Assembly: GCF_003945595.2 (NCBI RefSeq)
Contig: NW_024104304.1
Coordinates: forward strand, 1,116,001 to 1,180,000
Source: Pipra filicauda
Lineage: Eukaryota > Chordata > Aves > Passeriformes > Pipridae
Direction of reading: 5' to 3'
Length of the DNA: 64,000 bases
Position 1 is the stretch's first letter; each line of letters begins with the position of its first letter. Of the stretch, positions 12,005 to 23,700 are shown piece after piece. The position numbers and the translations under genes were made by a program. Under the pieces are notes generated by a model. It was given only the letters and a program-made list of their open reading frames with translations. It was not told the origin of the DNA and searched no databases.

Positions 12005-12375
12005 GCAGCTGTATTACTTGGGTGTATTTTTTTCTTTCTTTCATTCTTTCTCTTCTCTAGCTGGATTTGTCTCTATACTAAGGGATATGCACTTCACTAC
12101 CTGGAATACACAGACATTTTTTGAATAGACTGAAAAAAGAAAGATAGATATTGAAGCTGTAATTGCATCCAGTACCTATTTTCACTGCTTTAAGAGGCTG
12201 TTTTATATGACATGTTTTAAGGATGGGAAATGAAAGTTCCTTCCCAATTATTAGGTGATTTTTGTCTGATTTACCTTTTTTTTTGTTTTCTTCAAAATGT
12301 TCAAATATTTTTATCCCATTTTGTGGTTGATTATCTATGTATCTTCTTAATAAATAATTTGCAAAGCAAAAACTT
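12005..12375 (+). other. 3' UTR of the left-end gene
   Basis: AT-rich sequence follows the TAA stop and runs to the AATAAA at 12349. The end position is an estimate, about 20 bases beyond the signal. It includes a T-rich segment near 12270-12300. Confidence 0.6.
12349..12354 (+). terminator. Poly(A) signal AATAAA of the left-end gene
   Basis: AATAAA within 'cttcttaataaataattt', 345 bp after the stop codon. It is the first canonical hexamer after the stop. Confidence 0.6.
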
Positions 12376-15300
12376 TTGGTATTTTCTTTTTAGCTGTATT
12401 TGGATGGTAATTAAGTGAGTTTCTTATGATCAAAATTACCCTCTGGAGGAGGTAGTCTGTCTCTTCTATATGAGCAGCTGAGGAAAATCAGCTTCCTCAT
12501 TTGTACCTTGATACTAGATTTAGAGAGCTGGGTTTGGTGCTTGAAATAGAGCATAAACAGAGTCAGACACCTGTATGTAAGAAAATAATCAAAAAAGGTG
12601 ATACTCTACAACTGTCTCATCATGAAGAATCTAAAAGCTTATTAGTGTATATTCTTTTTAAAGTTTCTTCAATGTCTGAGTGTGGCTGGAGCCTCCTGTG
12701 TCTTGCTAAGCTAAACAGCTGTCTGAATGCAGCTTTGGATTTCCTAAATTCCACCCATTGTCACCTAACACACAAACTGCTTTCAGTCCAGCAGTGACCA
12801 CTGTGCAGCGGATGGAAGCTCTAAGCAGAACTGGTGTTTTCTATCATGCTATTAGAGTACTCTCCCAGGGATTTAAAAGACGTTAATTTTATTTTACCTG
12901 ATGCCTAAGGAGTTTCAAGGCAATATTACACCCTCCCTGGAGAGCGACCCAGCTACCGGTATAGCCCTGTAACCACACAAACATGGTATTGTCACTGCTA
13001 GTAACTTGTATTAATTCTGCAAGGCCTTAGCATGACGACTCACTGAGCTTTAGTTTTCTGAGTTTGCCTTGTCCCACCTGAAGCTTCATTTCAACTGTAA
13101 CAGCATCTGTCAAATGACAACCTGACTTTGTGTTGTGTGCTCTACTGCCTATAGTTTATAATGATTCTGATATATTTCTGTGGTTAATGGTTAGTAAGTA
13201 ATAAGTAGTTATTTTTAGAATTAATTAATATATAATTTTAGGTGCCCATCCTTAAACAAATACAACCTAAAGTGTTGTGCAAAACAAGTTTTTAGGGATA
13301 AGAGAAGAAATAACAAATATACAGTATCAGTAAACACATTATATATAAATAATTATTTGACTATAGTGTGGAATTTGCAGACAATGAAGAAAGAACAGCA
13401 AGTAGAATGCTTTTGGAAATGTGTCTCTAGGTGGACTCTAGAGAGAAGACAGAACAGTCCCCACCATCAGCATCCACCAACTCCTGATAAACGATTTGGG
13501 ACCCTGACTGTGCTTTTGGTCTCAGGACCCAAAGGGGCAATGGAAAGGCGTGTGCAGCACTAGAGAAAGGGAAGATAGACACAAGGGAGTATATGAGTAT
13601 CTAGTGTATGAGTAAGTAGTTGTATTATGTTAGAGGTTTTATTTATATTGTGTTAGAGGTTTTATTTTCTCTACAATAATTGAATGATTTAGACTCTTAA
13701 GACTGTGACTGGACTAAAGACTGTTTGATTACTATTAAGATTTTGGACTAACTGTAAAATGTTGGTTTCTTATATAGAGAGTGTTTTTATGGGCCATAAC
13801 TTGCACAGGGGTAGTGCAATACCAGGCTTTAAAAATAAAACATATCGTATGTTGTTAGAAGAGGATCCACCAGGTTCACTGTTCCTTTTATCTTCCTTGA
13901 AGTATTCCTTAGTTTATTTAGGGACTGCTTTGTGTAAAATACCAAGCCTTTGACTCCTTTGGATATTGTATATTCAAAGGAGTTGTAGAAATTCATCCTG
14001 GGCAAAGGCTCCATGCCTGGGTCCTGCAGGGTGATGGTTGTCCCGGGCCCAAGGAACAAGGAGTGATAAACAACCATGGGCTTGGTTTCTACTGTTGGTT
14101 AAGCTCCTGGCATCACCCCTCCTGGTGTGTGGAAATCCACTGGATGTATTAGATGGTTAAGAAACTTGACTTTAGGGTTTTGAAGTGTCGTTGGAAATGG
14201 TAGCTGTCCTCTAATTTTGCATTCCCGAATACCTGAGTTGGAAGTGCCTCAGTGGACATGACAGAACCTTTCGACAGAAATTAAACTCTTTCAGACCTGC
14301 AATGAGATGTATGTTCCTAAGTGAAACAGCTGGGAGAAAAATGAGGTTGTCAAGGCACTGAATGCAGTGGTGTTTCCCAGCCAAGGGAGAATGTGATTTC
14401 TGATTCAGCCCTAACCCTGCTCATGTAGACATCAAACCATCAAACTTCTAGCTCTTCCTTTTTGATCTTTACCCAGGCTTTGAAATCTGTTATGGTAGCA
14501 ATGGGCTGTTTGTTCACGTATCCTACAAAGGACTGCTACATTAGCAAAACAAGCTTATTTTTAGGAATTCAAGCACAAAATTAAAAAAAATAAGTCTCTG
14601 TTACGAGGAAGAGAATATAAGCACACATTCTCTGAATGAAAATTCTTAAACTGAAGTGCAAGAAACATAAGGGTATGGGGCAAAGCCTTTTTCTTCATTG
14701 ACTTCATTATTGTGAGTTTACCTCTCTTGATTCAATGCGCTTGCAACAAACGTGGGTAGAAGCCTTCCCAAATCTTCGTTCACGAAGCCTAGCTATGATG
14801 ACCTCTTTTGATTAATAGTACTACAAATTTATTTAAACTATATTTTTTTCCCTTTTCTTAGTCAGGAGAACTGTAGTAAAATACATAACAGAAAAATGTA
14901 CAAATACAAACTATAGCATACAGTTGCAAGTAACTAGCAAAGGATTGAAATGAATGCTGTCATTGCTATTTTGAAGAAAATGGCGATTTATTTTCATACT
15001 TCACATATTTTGACCATTTTGAGTTTTATTTTGAAGCTGAATATTTTGAAGTTGATAATGTGGAAAAAACCAAAATGAGAATCCTCCTTGTGAGCTGTTG
15101 GACACCGAGAAGCTTTGAGCTCTTACTGCTTTGTAAATTCAGTAAGAATCACTTTTTGCTTGATTACAGAGCTCTTTGAGATTAGAAAGGCAGAATCACT
15201 AAGAATATGTAAATCATTCATTTGAAAACACTTCCTGCATGGTAGTAGTTCTATTAAAAGTATACTTAGTCAGAAGATAAGTATTCTGAAAACCAAAGTG

Positions 15301-15880
15301 ACCCTGATATAATTATGCAGTAACCAAAAATAGCAACAAACCAAATTACCAAATAAACCAATAACCAAAGCCAGACAAAATTCCAATCCCTATTTTACAA
15401 GTTGAAAAGAAAATATATTTCTGCAGTAAAGCCTTGCAGATGGATCTATTTGCAAGTATCAACTCTTCTAAGTGGATTTTTTAATTGTTATATTTTGCTA
15501 CTTAAATAAAAACAGAAGATACATGTACATCCAAGGTTTGTAACTGTTCTGGAGGAGACACTTCAGTATTCTGCATCAGTAAAGGAGATACTAAGATGAT
15601 ATTTAGTTGTGTTTCTGAAGGGATGCTCTATGCTAAAACATAGCCCTGCATAGCAATCGTGCTCTAGTAGGAAGTAGTCTTCTTTCCATCCAACATCTGT
15701 TCTCAAATGTACCGCGGTTCAATTTGGAGACGGATGTTTCAAAAAGAATGCTGGTCCAAAGCTTGTGATCATCTGAAGTGCTAGCATCAAAGACAATAAA
15801 AGTCTCTGACTTCAAAGCCTTTCAATATCTAATGAAGAAGAGAACTTACTGTTGGGTGTTCTGCAGAAGGAAGGCTGAGG
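12376..15880. other. Intergenic stretch, no gene seen
   Basis: No exon is supported. A short internal repeat at about 13627-13665 contains two copies of GTTAGAGGTTTTATT. The part from about 13350 to 14110 has a mixed, less AT-rich composition and could be a decayed LTR element, but I could not find its ends or a target duplication. Confidence 0.5.
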
Positions 15881-15989
15881 AGGTTTGGGTGTGACTTAAA
15901 GTGTTCTACTGAGATGTGGAGTGCTGCCCTGGCAATGGGTAAGGAGAGAGCAGCCACTGCCGTCACGGCACGATAGGAGCGGATCCGTG

Positions 15990-16265
15990 CAGCCAAACAC
16001 CTGAAGCTGAGCACGTGGCATTCCGTCTCTGCATGATTTGGAAGCAGTGTGTGGTGAGCAGCTGTGCATCACTCTTTTCTCAAAGGTTTTATTCCTTTCT
16101 GTCCTTTTCATTACTTTTATTATGATATATTTTATTTTGTTTCAGTTAATAAACAGTTCTTACCTCAACCCATGAGGTTTACTTTTTTTCCCCTTTGATT
16201 CTCCTCTCTTCCCCCCACCCCACCTCGGGAGTGTGTGGTGTGTGTGTGTGATGTGTGTGAGATTT
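15990..16265 (+). mobile_element. Avian ERVL-type LTR 3' part, plus strand
   Basis: The segment has the layout of the 3' end of a common avian ERVL-like LTR: a T-rich run, 'tttattttgtttcagtt', AATAAA at 16148-16153, then 'cagttcttacctcaaccca' and a pyrimidine/CCCCACCCC segment ending near the TG-rich bases at 16230-16260. The left limit is uncertain and the right end has decayed into a GT-rich stretch. It has no coding capacity. Confidence 0.7.
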
Positions 16266-16865
16266 TGGGCAAGGTTACTGATTGCAAGCAATTACAGATA
16301 CTTTCCTTGTTTTCCCAGGTACATATCAGAAACCCAATGAATTACAGCTGGGAAGATGTATTCAAGGTCTCAATATGTGAATGGTTCTTTGGGCTGTATT
16401 TCACATCATGATACTTTAGATGGTTTTTTTTTTAAAGCATATATAGCGTATTCCAAAATCTGTATCCATTTCAAGTCCTTTAAAAATCCACAAAAGAATC
16501 ACGTTGTCCTTTTAGGTCATGATGTGTTTGTTGTCTTTTTTTTTTTTTTTTTTAATTTGTTTGCTATTTTTACTACACTGTTGATATGGTTTGAAGCTGG
16601 CTCCTTGCCAAGTCTCCAAACCTTACCACAAGAAGTCCCCCCCGCCAAACCTCAGGGAGAAGAGGGAGAAAAACAACCAAGAAAACCCGAAACGAGAGAG
16701 AGAGCTAAAGCAATATATATATGTGGCAATGAACTTGCCATATACAGTATGGAAAAAGTCCTGTCAGAGATGGACTAGTGAGGAAAACAGCTCAAACCTT
16801 ATGGAAACAGAAGGTTTTACTGTAGTTTAAACATGTCTCAACATGTTTGTGTATTTTCTGCAGTG

Positions 16866-17176
16866 TCACTGTCTCCCAAACACCCCCTGTGAAGCTATTG
16901 TCTCCCATACAAGGTGTCCTGGGAAGGTGTCCCGAGGTGTCCCATTGGTCCTTTGTTTAACCCTTTCCTATTGGTTGTTGACCCCTTACCTGATGGTTTC
17001 TTTTGTGTGACCCTGAACTTGTGATTGGTCCCCTTTGACCTTCCTAAAAGCCTTATAAACCCCAACCCCACAATAAACTTCCTCTTTCGTCCGTCCCTCC
17101 CAGGTGGTCTGTGTGTGCTCCTTGCGGGGTCACCGGGCCACGTGCTGGGGTGGGGGGAAGGGCATTCACCTCGCAG
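16866..17176 (+). mobile_element. Plus-strand LTR promoter/poly(A) block nested in the 16.6-17.7 kb element
   Basis: Three ATTGG (inverted CCAAT) boxes lie at 16944, 16970 and 17024. They are followed by TATAAA at 17054-17059 and AATAAA at 17072-17077, then a CpG-containing GC-rich part. This is the order expected of a retroviral U3-R-U5. TATAAA and AATAAA are only 18 bp apart, so the poly(A) signal would lie at or before the cap site, a short-R layout like that of alpha- and betaretroviral LTRs. Start and end are approximate; no target duplication was found. Confidence 0.55.
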
Positions 17177-17232
17177 GCAATGGGGCTAGAAGCATAAGGC
17201 CTGGAGGTCTCCCCCAATATCCCCAATTCGCC

Positions 17233-17368
17233 GTATATATATATAAATATATTTACACTTATGTTACAGGTATATACAATTGAAATATATATACAATTTC
17301 ACAAGGGAACGGGAAGGGGGAAGGGAAAAAAAAGGAACAAAACCAAAATAAAATATATATATATATAT
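17233..17368. repeat. AT dinucleotide and purine-rich low-complexity stretch
   Basis: TA repeats at about 17233-17252 and 17353-17369 flank a purine-rich run (gggaagggggaagggaaaaa). It lies inside the composite LTR element. Confidence 0.8.
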
Positions 17369-17711
17369 CCCGATTAGTAGCCCAATATCTAACAACTAAA
17401 AGAGTTAGCAAAGAAATATCTCACTACTCTCCTTGGGACAACCGAGAGTTGCTCCGGAACGATCGCCGGCAACCTCCGTCTCCCAGGGTCGGCAAGGCCT
17501 AACCAGGCCTCGCTCCCCAACACGGCAGACTCAACAGCAGGGAACCTGCACCTCCAAGCCGCCGGAAGGAAAAGAGAGCGAAGGCCTTTCCTCCTTTCTT
17601 CTTATAGTCTGGCTTACGTAAAAATCGTAGGGAATACTGGGTAAATCTGGACCCTTCCTTGGTTACAAAACTGGTCACCAAGGAAGACCTAGACCAAACT
17701 ACCACAACTGT

Positions 17712-20700
17712 AAATCTGCTTAATAACTGGCATCTTCTAACTAACCTTTACTGTTCACAGTTCCTGTATTTCACTATCCTATGTATTCCTTCCTGTCTGC
17801 TACATAGTAGATCTTACTGATGGTTGGTTTTAGAACGTGTATGAGGTCCAGTGCTTAGTTCACATTGGCAGAGTAACCTGTCCTTGCTGCCATGCTTGCC
17901 AGTTGCTGCCTTTCATGTTTTATTGTCCCTTCTACTGTACAAAATGTTATTATCCTTCACTGACCTGTCTAATTGGAAGCCTAGTTCCTAGTAAACTTTA
18001 TTTCCACTTGCAGTCTCGAAATACTCATGGTAATTCTATTATGTCAACATCAAACTTCTATCTTTGGTATGTAGTTGACAGAAAGAAAAATAAAGACTTC
18101 CACCCCTTAACATACTTACTTGCTGAGATTTGTTTAAATCCCTCAATGCTGAAGGGTCTACACAGTTTGGATTGGACAAAGGTTATGATCAGTGGGTGTA
18201 ATTCAGTCCCCTAAGAAACCTGAGCTGTTTAGGTGGGTAAATTGATTGGAATACAGGTATAAAAATGGTTGGGATAATGTCAAGAGTGAATTGTAGCTGC
18301 AAAATATATAGGAATAGATACCTAAATAATAACTTGTTAACAGAGGAAGCACTGAAAGGCTTTAGAAGTGATTTGAGGTAGGTAAAAAGTAGATCAGTAG
18401 CTGGAGACTTGAAGGTGATATCAGCATGTATCATTTGAGAGAGAACAGGACTTGGTGATTAGGTACAAAAAGAAGGAAAATGTGTATGATTTCTCTTAAA
18501 AATTACAACCACAACGAAAGGATCACAAGATGCTGTGTTATAGCTGAAATGAAAGTTTTCAACCAAGTCTAAGATGTTTTGTCACATAGTCATAAACCTT
18601 AATTAAGAAGGTTCATGAACATGGGATAATGAAAAGACATCAGTATAGCAGAAGCAAATATGGCACAACCTTAATATTTAATTTTTAGAAGAATATTACG
18701 TTCTACTCAGGATCAGGGTTGTATCGTGGGAGGAGTTATGCAAACAGAAAGTCTCTGCCATGTTCAATGGCAGGACTTACAAAGTGAACTTCAGTAAAAA
18801 TCAGCTTAGAGAAAATGTCTTTGCTCAGACCGAACTAGTCCAATGGATGCATGAACTACTGGATGAAAAGTAATGGTCTGTGTTGCGCTGTTCAGAATAG
18901 ATTATCTGGCTGGCCCTTTTGGCTGTTACAGTCTATGACACATTGTTTTATTTTTATGCTTAATAAGAATTTAATCTTCCAAGCTGTGGAGTGTCCTTGG
19001 TACAGACAGCTACTCTAGCGCTTTTGGGTAGAATACAGAGGCAATCTAAGAGAGACTGAAGAGTTAGAAATGTGTGATTCAGCCACTCGGTGTTCAGGTC
19101 TTTGACATATCGGTGGTTTGACCAGCTACAGTTTTCAGAGAAATGATTGGCTGTAGAAAAATAGCAGGAAACCTGCTGAATGACTTTGATTCTACTCTGA
19201 TCTTTGGTGTTGGGGCATAATTAAAAATATGTGAAGTTCTTAACATGCTGTAGGTAAAAAACAGTAATAATTGCAGTTGCTATGTGACTTTGAATGGAAG
19301 AAAAGGAGAATCCTTGTTAACTGTGGCTTAGAAAGGAGGCAAGGGGTTTCTTACATAATCTCTCTGTTAAATCAGGAGGCGCTGTTGAAGGTAATGGTTT
19401 TATCTACAGTGATCACATTTTTCTCTTTATTATGATGTCCTGAGGGGTGGCTGTAAAACTGCCTTTTTCAGGATCTAGCATTATCAGAAATATAATTTTT
19501 TACAGTTGGGGAAACTTTTCACTTGGATTTAGGTATTGACCTATGGTCTTCTCACGCTTTCATCCCTATTGCAGTATATAAAGAATAACAATTACAAATA
19601 TCTGAATCAATATACAAATACAAAAAGTAAATCCAATTATTTAAATATATGTTTCAAATCAGTTGTAGGGTGTGTAATGAGAATTACAATAGTTGAATAT
19701 GTTGGTAGTGCAGCTACAGTAATCGGGCAAGTGCAAGCATATGTGAAAGAAGTGCCGTACTCCTTTTCCAATCTGTTTCTACTTGGTGTGTTTATTAAAT
19801 GTATATTTATCCCCTTTTTACTATTTATTTAAAATTGTTATAATTTTGTTTTGTAAAAATTTCAAATGTATTATGCATTGAAAAAATACATTGGAATGTC
19901 CTTTTTAAATTAATCACTGATTTTCATGGATTTTCTGTCTATTGCTTCTATGTTTTGACTTAAGCTGACTTTTATGAGCTATGTAAGGCCTTCCCTTGAA
20001 ACCCCAGTATTCGACAGTTTTGGATTAAAGAATGCCACTTTATTCATTTTCTCTTCATGCATCACCTAGAAAAAAATCCCTACACAATGAAAATTTTTAA
20101 GACCTTCATAGGTCATATGAAATTAACTCCTCCCTTTGCCCTTCTAAAGTTCCCATTGAATTAAATGATAAGTAAAGAAAGATAAGTAAATTTTCTTCTA
20201 AGCACACGCAGGGGGATGTAATTAGACCCAGGAGCCCTCATGACAATATGTTTATGTCAGTTCTAGATACAATGTTTTTCTTTTGATTACAGAATTGTTT
20301 TGGAGCATATGCAAATGGAAATTTGCTTCTGAGAGAAAACCAAACCAACCTTACTATCCTTATCAGAATTGAAAATAGTAGAATATTCACCCTGCTGAAC
20401 TTCCAAACTGAAGGCCAACGTGATCTGAAGCACAGCCATCAAGCTGGCATATCTAAATTGGTTGTCAAGCAAGTTTGATGGGATATTCACTCTTTTTAAC
20501 CGCAATGTGGGATCCCAACATGTATCAAGTTAGAGAGAAGAGTCACTTGTTTCCTGTAGGTAGCTGAAAACTATTTTAAACCAGTTTGCCTGTGTGACAC
20601 TTACTTAAGGTGATTAAATACTTATCTGGGAGGGAAAAATCGTCTGTCTGTATATGCCATCTAGCTGTATAACTTGCTCCACTAAGGTGCTTTCTATGAA

Positions 20701-23700
20701 TGGATTTTATGTCAGAATAAACAATACCTGTAGTGTAACAGACTTTTCATGTTTTTCATCTTTTTGCAAGCAATGTTCTTGGCACATGTTTATTTCATTA
20801 CATGATAAGTTCAATATTTCTTAAATTGTCTGTTGCACAGAATTTAGAACACTAAACCCAGTTCTCCAGGAATGACACTCAAATCTCTGCAGCAATGCCA
20901 GCTACCAACATTCTTGGTTCTTGGTTCAGATTAAGTTTCTCAAGAGGACAGTTAGTAGTTGAACTTATTTTTCAACAAGTAGTAAACTCTAGAAATGCTT
21001 CTCTCCTAACTAGAATTTAGTGCTGTTTCAAAAATTTCACTTGCACTCCTCAGATGTGGTGACCCATTGTTTTGTGGTAATGTTAATAAAAAAGAATTTT
21101 TAAAAAAAGTTTTAATTACATTTAAACTGAAAAAGTACTGCACTTCTTAATTACAGTGTCTTACTGAAGTTTTTTAAACTCAGTTGGAGCTTATTGCCAG
21201 CAATGAAGTTTGTTCCTTTTTTTCCCCTTTATGTTAATAGACCTAAACCTGTCCAAGTGACTGTGTCTTCCTCATTAAGAATGGCTGCAAGAACCATTTT
21301 CTCTAACAAAAATTACCTGGGGGGCATTTCTGTAGCCTACAAGAACAAAATCTTAAAACGGAAAGGAAAGTAGTACTCCTGTATATAGTGTTATTCTTTC
21401 AGTTCCTAATCATCATAGCTACAGAGAATGTTTAATTACTAAAAGGTGACATTGTCCATAAACCTGGAAGAAATGTTTAAAGGAGTGCATCCCAAGCTTT
21501 ATTTAACAGGCATTTTTAAACTGACAATATAAAGAAGTGGATAGACCCCTTCTACTTTGCTGAGCAAGATTTATACTGCAATTGGTATCAACTGATGTCT
21601 TAAAAGAGCTGAGATTCATAGTATCAGACTAAACCGTTCATTCTTCATTATTTTTTTCAGCTGAGGATTATGAATTCGGGTCTGCCAGGCAGGTAGGCTG
21701 TACTGTATACCAGCTGCTTAGAAAACTCAATGATCTCTCATGAAGTTGAATGCTCAGTTTATAGCTACACAAGGAGATGAGCAAGTTGATTAGGACTAAT
21801 GTTTTTTATTGTGTGAACTAAAATTAGATGGTGGGAATATCCTAGAATTATCTTATTTCCTCTCTCTACCAGTAAGTTGAAGGGTTTTTCCCTTAAATTC
21901 CAAATGTCTAAATATTTCAAAAATCAAACAAACAACACCAACATAAGCTATTCCTGAGAACTTTTGAAGAGTTTTATTTTTCAACTGTTACCGAATGATT
22001 GTTTTGAGAATGAAAAGTTGGGTCTTTTCTGTGCTCTAAGTAAATAAATGCATTTGGTGCACCTTTCCAATCTATCGTGGTGTTAACGTCTTCACTGTTC
22101 AATGTGGTGAGAGTCTTGCGTGCAGATCCTTGAATGTTGCTTAACCTAGATCTACTCTCTGGAAGTGGTTTTTCTGCTTGTATGGATAATTTGCAGTGCT
22201 TCACTGAGCCGAATCTAGAGTATGAATTAGCTGTATGGCCAAATTGTGCCCATGGAGGGTAAATTATTAAAGCCATGGGTTACTTTGCATGTTTGTTCTG
22301 CCAGGTGGAAGAAACTCTAATAAACATACACTTCTGAACTAGTCTCAGTGGGATGTTTGCAAGTGACTGGTGAAATCTTAACTTCCTAGGGTGAAGAAAG
22401 CATAAGGTTTCTGTTGCCCATCAATCCTGCTTTGCTCATGATTCAAAACAGTTGTTAGCACTGACAGGAGTCCAGCCTGGTCGTTGGAGTCACAGGTGGC
22501 TTTGGAATAGGAAAGGGAGGGATAAAAGCATCAGTATGTTTGTTTTCTGCATGGATGAACTGTTTGCAGAGTAGTGAGCTAAGCAGGACACGGACTGTGG
22601 GCTGCGAGGGTCAGATAGAGCCATCAAATGCCTAGAAAAACAGAAGGGCTTGTGGGTGACATCTGAGGGACTTTGTCTATGAGTCATGGCTGTTAGAAGG
22701 CAAACACCTAAAAAAAAGACCTGTATGGATTTTCACTTCTATGAATGCTGAGAATCATACTATCAAAAGAATTGTGATGTTAAACCTGCCCATAAACTAA
22801 ATAGTAAGAAACAATCATTTCAGGTCATGGAGTTCCACTGTTACAGGCTGCTGTTCCTATTCACAGATACTAATGAATGGGTGATTCAGCACCACAAGCA
22901 TTTTCCCTTTGGCAGGCAGCAGGCCTTTCCATTTGTGCAGGCCCTCTCTAAGCAGGGCTTCGGTGGAAAACACTCCCTGGACGGGGTTTTAAGGTCAGAT
23001 TTACTCTTAGAAACAGGTTTAGCTTAATGGAAATATTCAGGAAAACTTCACTTTGTCATTGTCTCTTCTTGTGTGTTCTGTGTTCAAGGAATTGGGAAGA
23101 GGGTAAATACGTACCAGGAACGTATGAAGACCTGTCTGCTTCCGTCATCAGTCTGTGGGAACCTGAAGGATCATAAAATGAGCAACAAAGAAATGCAGCA
23201 CTTGGCTTCTTATCCATGTTTGAATGCAAATCAGAAAGCACCTTCCATTGCTACTCTTAAAAAAATATGGGAAAAAACATGCTTCATAATAATAAAGAAA
23301 TGGTTGGAAGGATATAATAGTATTAGTACATATATTAATTTCCAGAGGAGCTATTGTGGCAGGGGCTTATTGTTTGTGGTCTCATTGCACAAGAATATGC
23401 AAGACAGAATATTTTTGTCCTCAACAGTTTACAATTTAAATTATGAGATAATGTGATGAGTGAATGTAACAAAGGGGCACATGATAAAAAAATAAAATGG
23501 AAAGGACTGTAACCAGAAGATGTTTTTTACATTTATGTGTTGTATAAATTGAAGGTTTGAGGTGAGTTCTTAAAACAGACATTAATTATGCCCATAGTCT
23601 CAGCTGGCCACTTGCCTATCCAATATGAGCTGGCAATTGGGTACTGAGGAAGGATTTGAAATCAATGAATACAAAGTAGGAAAACACATGAAATCAAATT

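Larger units (their letters stand above)
16582..17706 (-). mobile_element. Composite LTR element, outer part on minus strand
   Basis: The right end on the plus strand is ...CAAACTACCACA, so the minus strand starts TGTGGTAGTTTG. The left end starts TGATATGGTTTG, an imperfect inverted match. ACTGT lies directly outside both ends (16577-16581 and 17707-17711), which looks like a 5-bp target duplication. The right block in reverse complement has a TATA-like GACTATAAG and a GC-rich downstream part. The middle contains plus-strand LTR promoter signals (see 16866-17176), so a second LTR may be nested inside. ACTGT could match by chance. Confidence 0.45.

Noticed and set aside
13350..14110. Decayed LTR or transcript
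   Set aside because: Composition hints at an element, but I found no termini, target duplication or clear motif.
16356..16778. 140-codon plus frame
   Set aside because: It runs through a poly-T stretch (poly-Phe) into the LTR element at 16582, so it is a chance frame.
20287..20505. 72-codon minus frame with a protein-like look (LKRVNIPSNLLDNQFRYASL)
   Set aside because: No splice sites in phase, no domain and no neighbouring exon; most likely chance.
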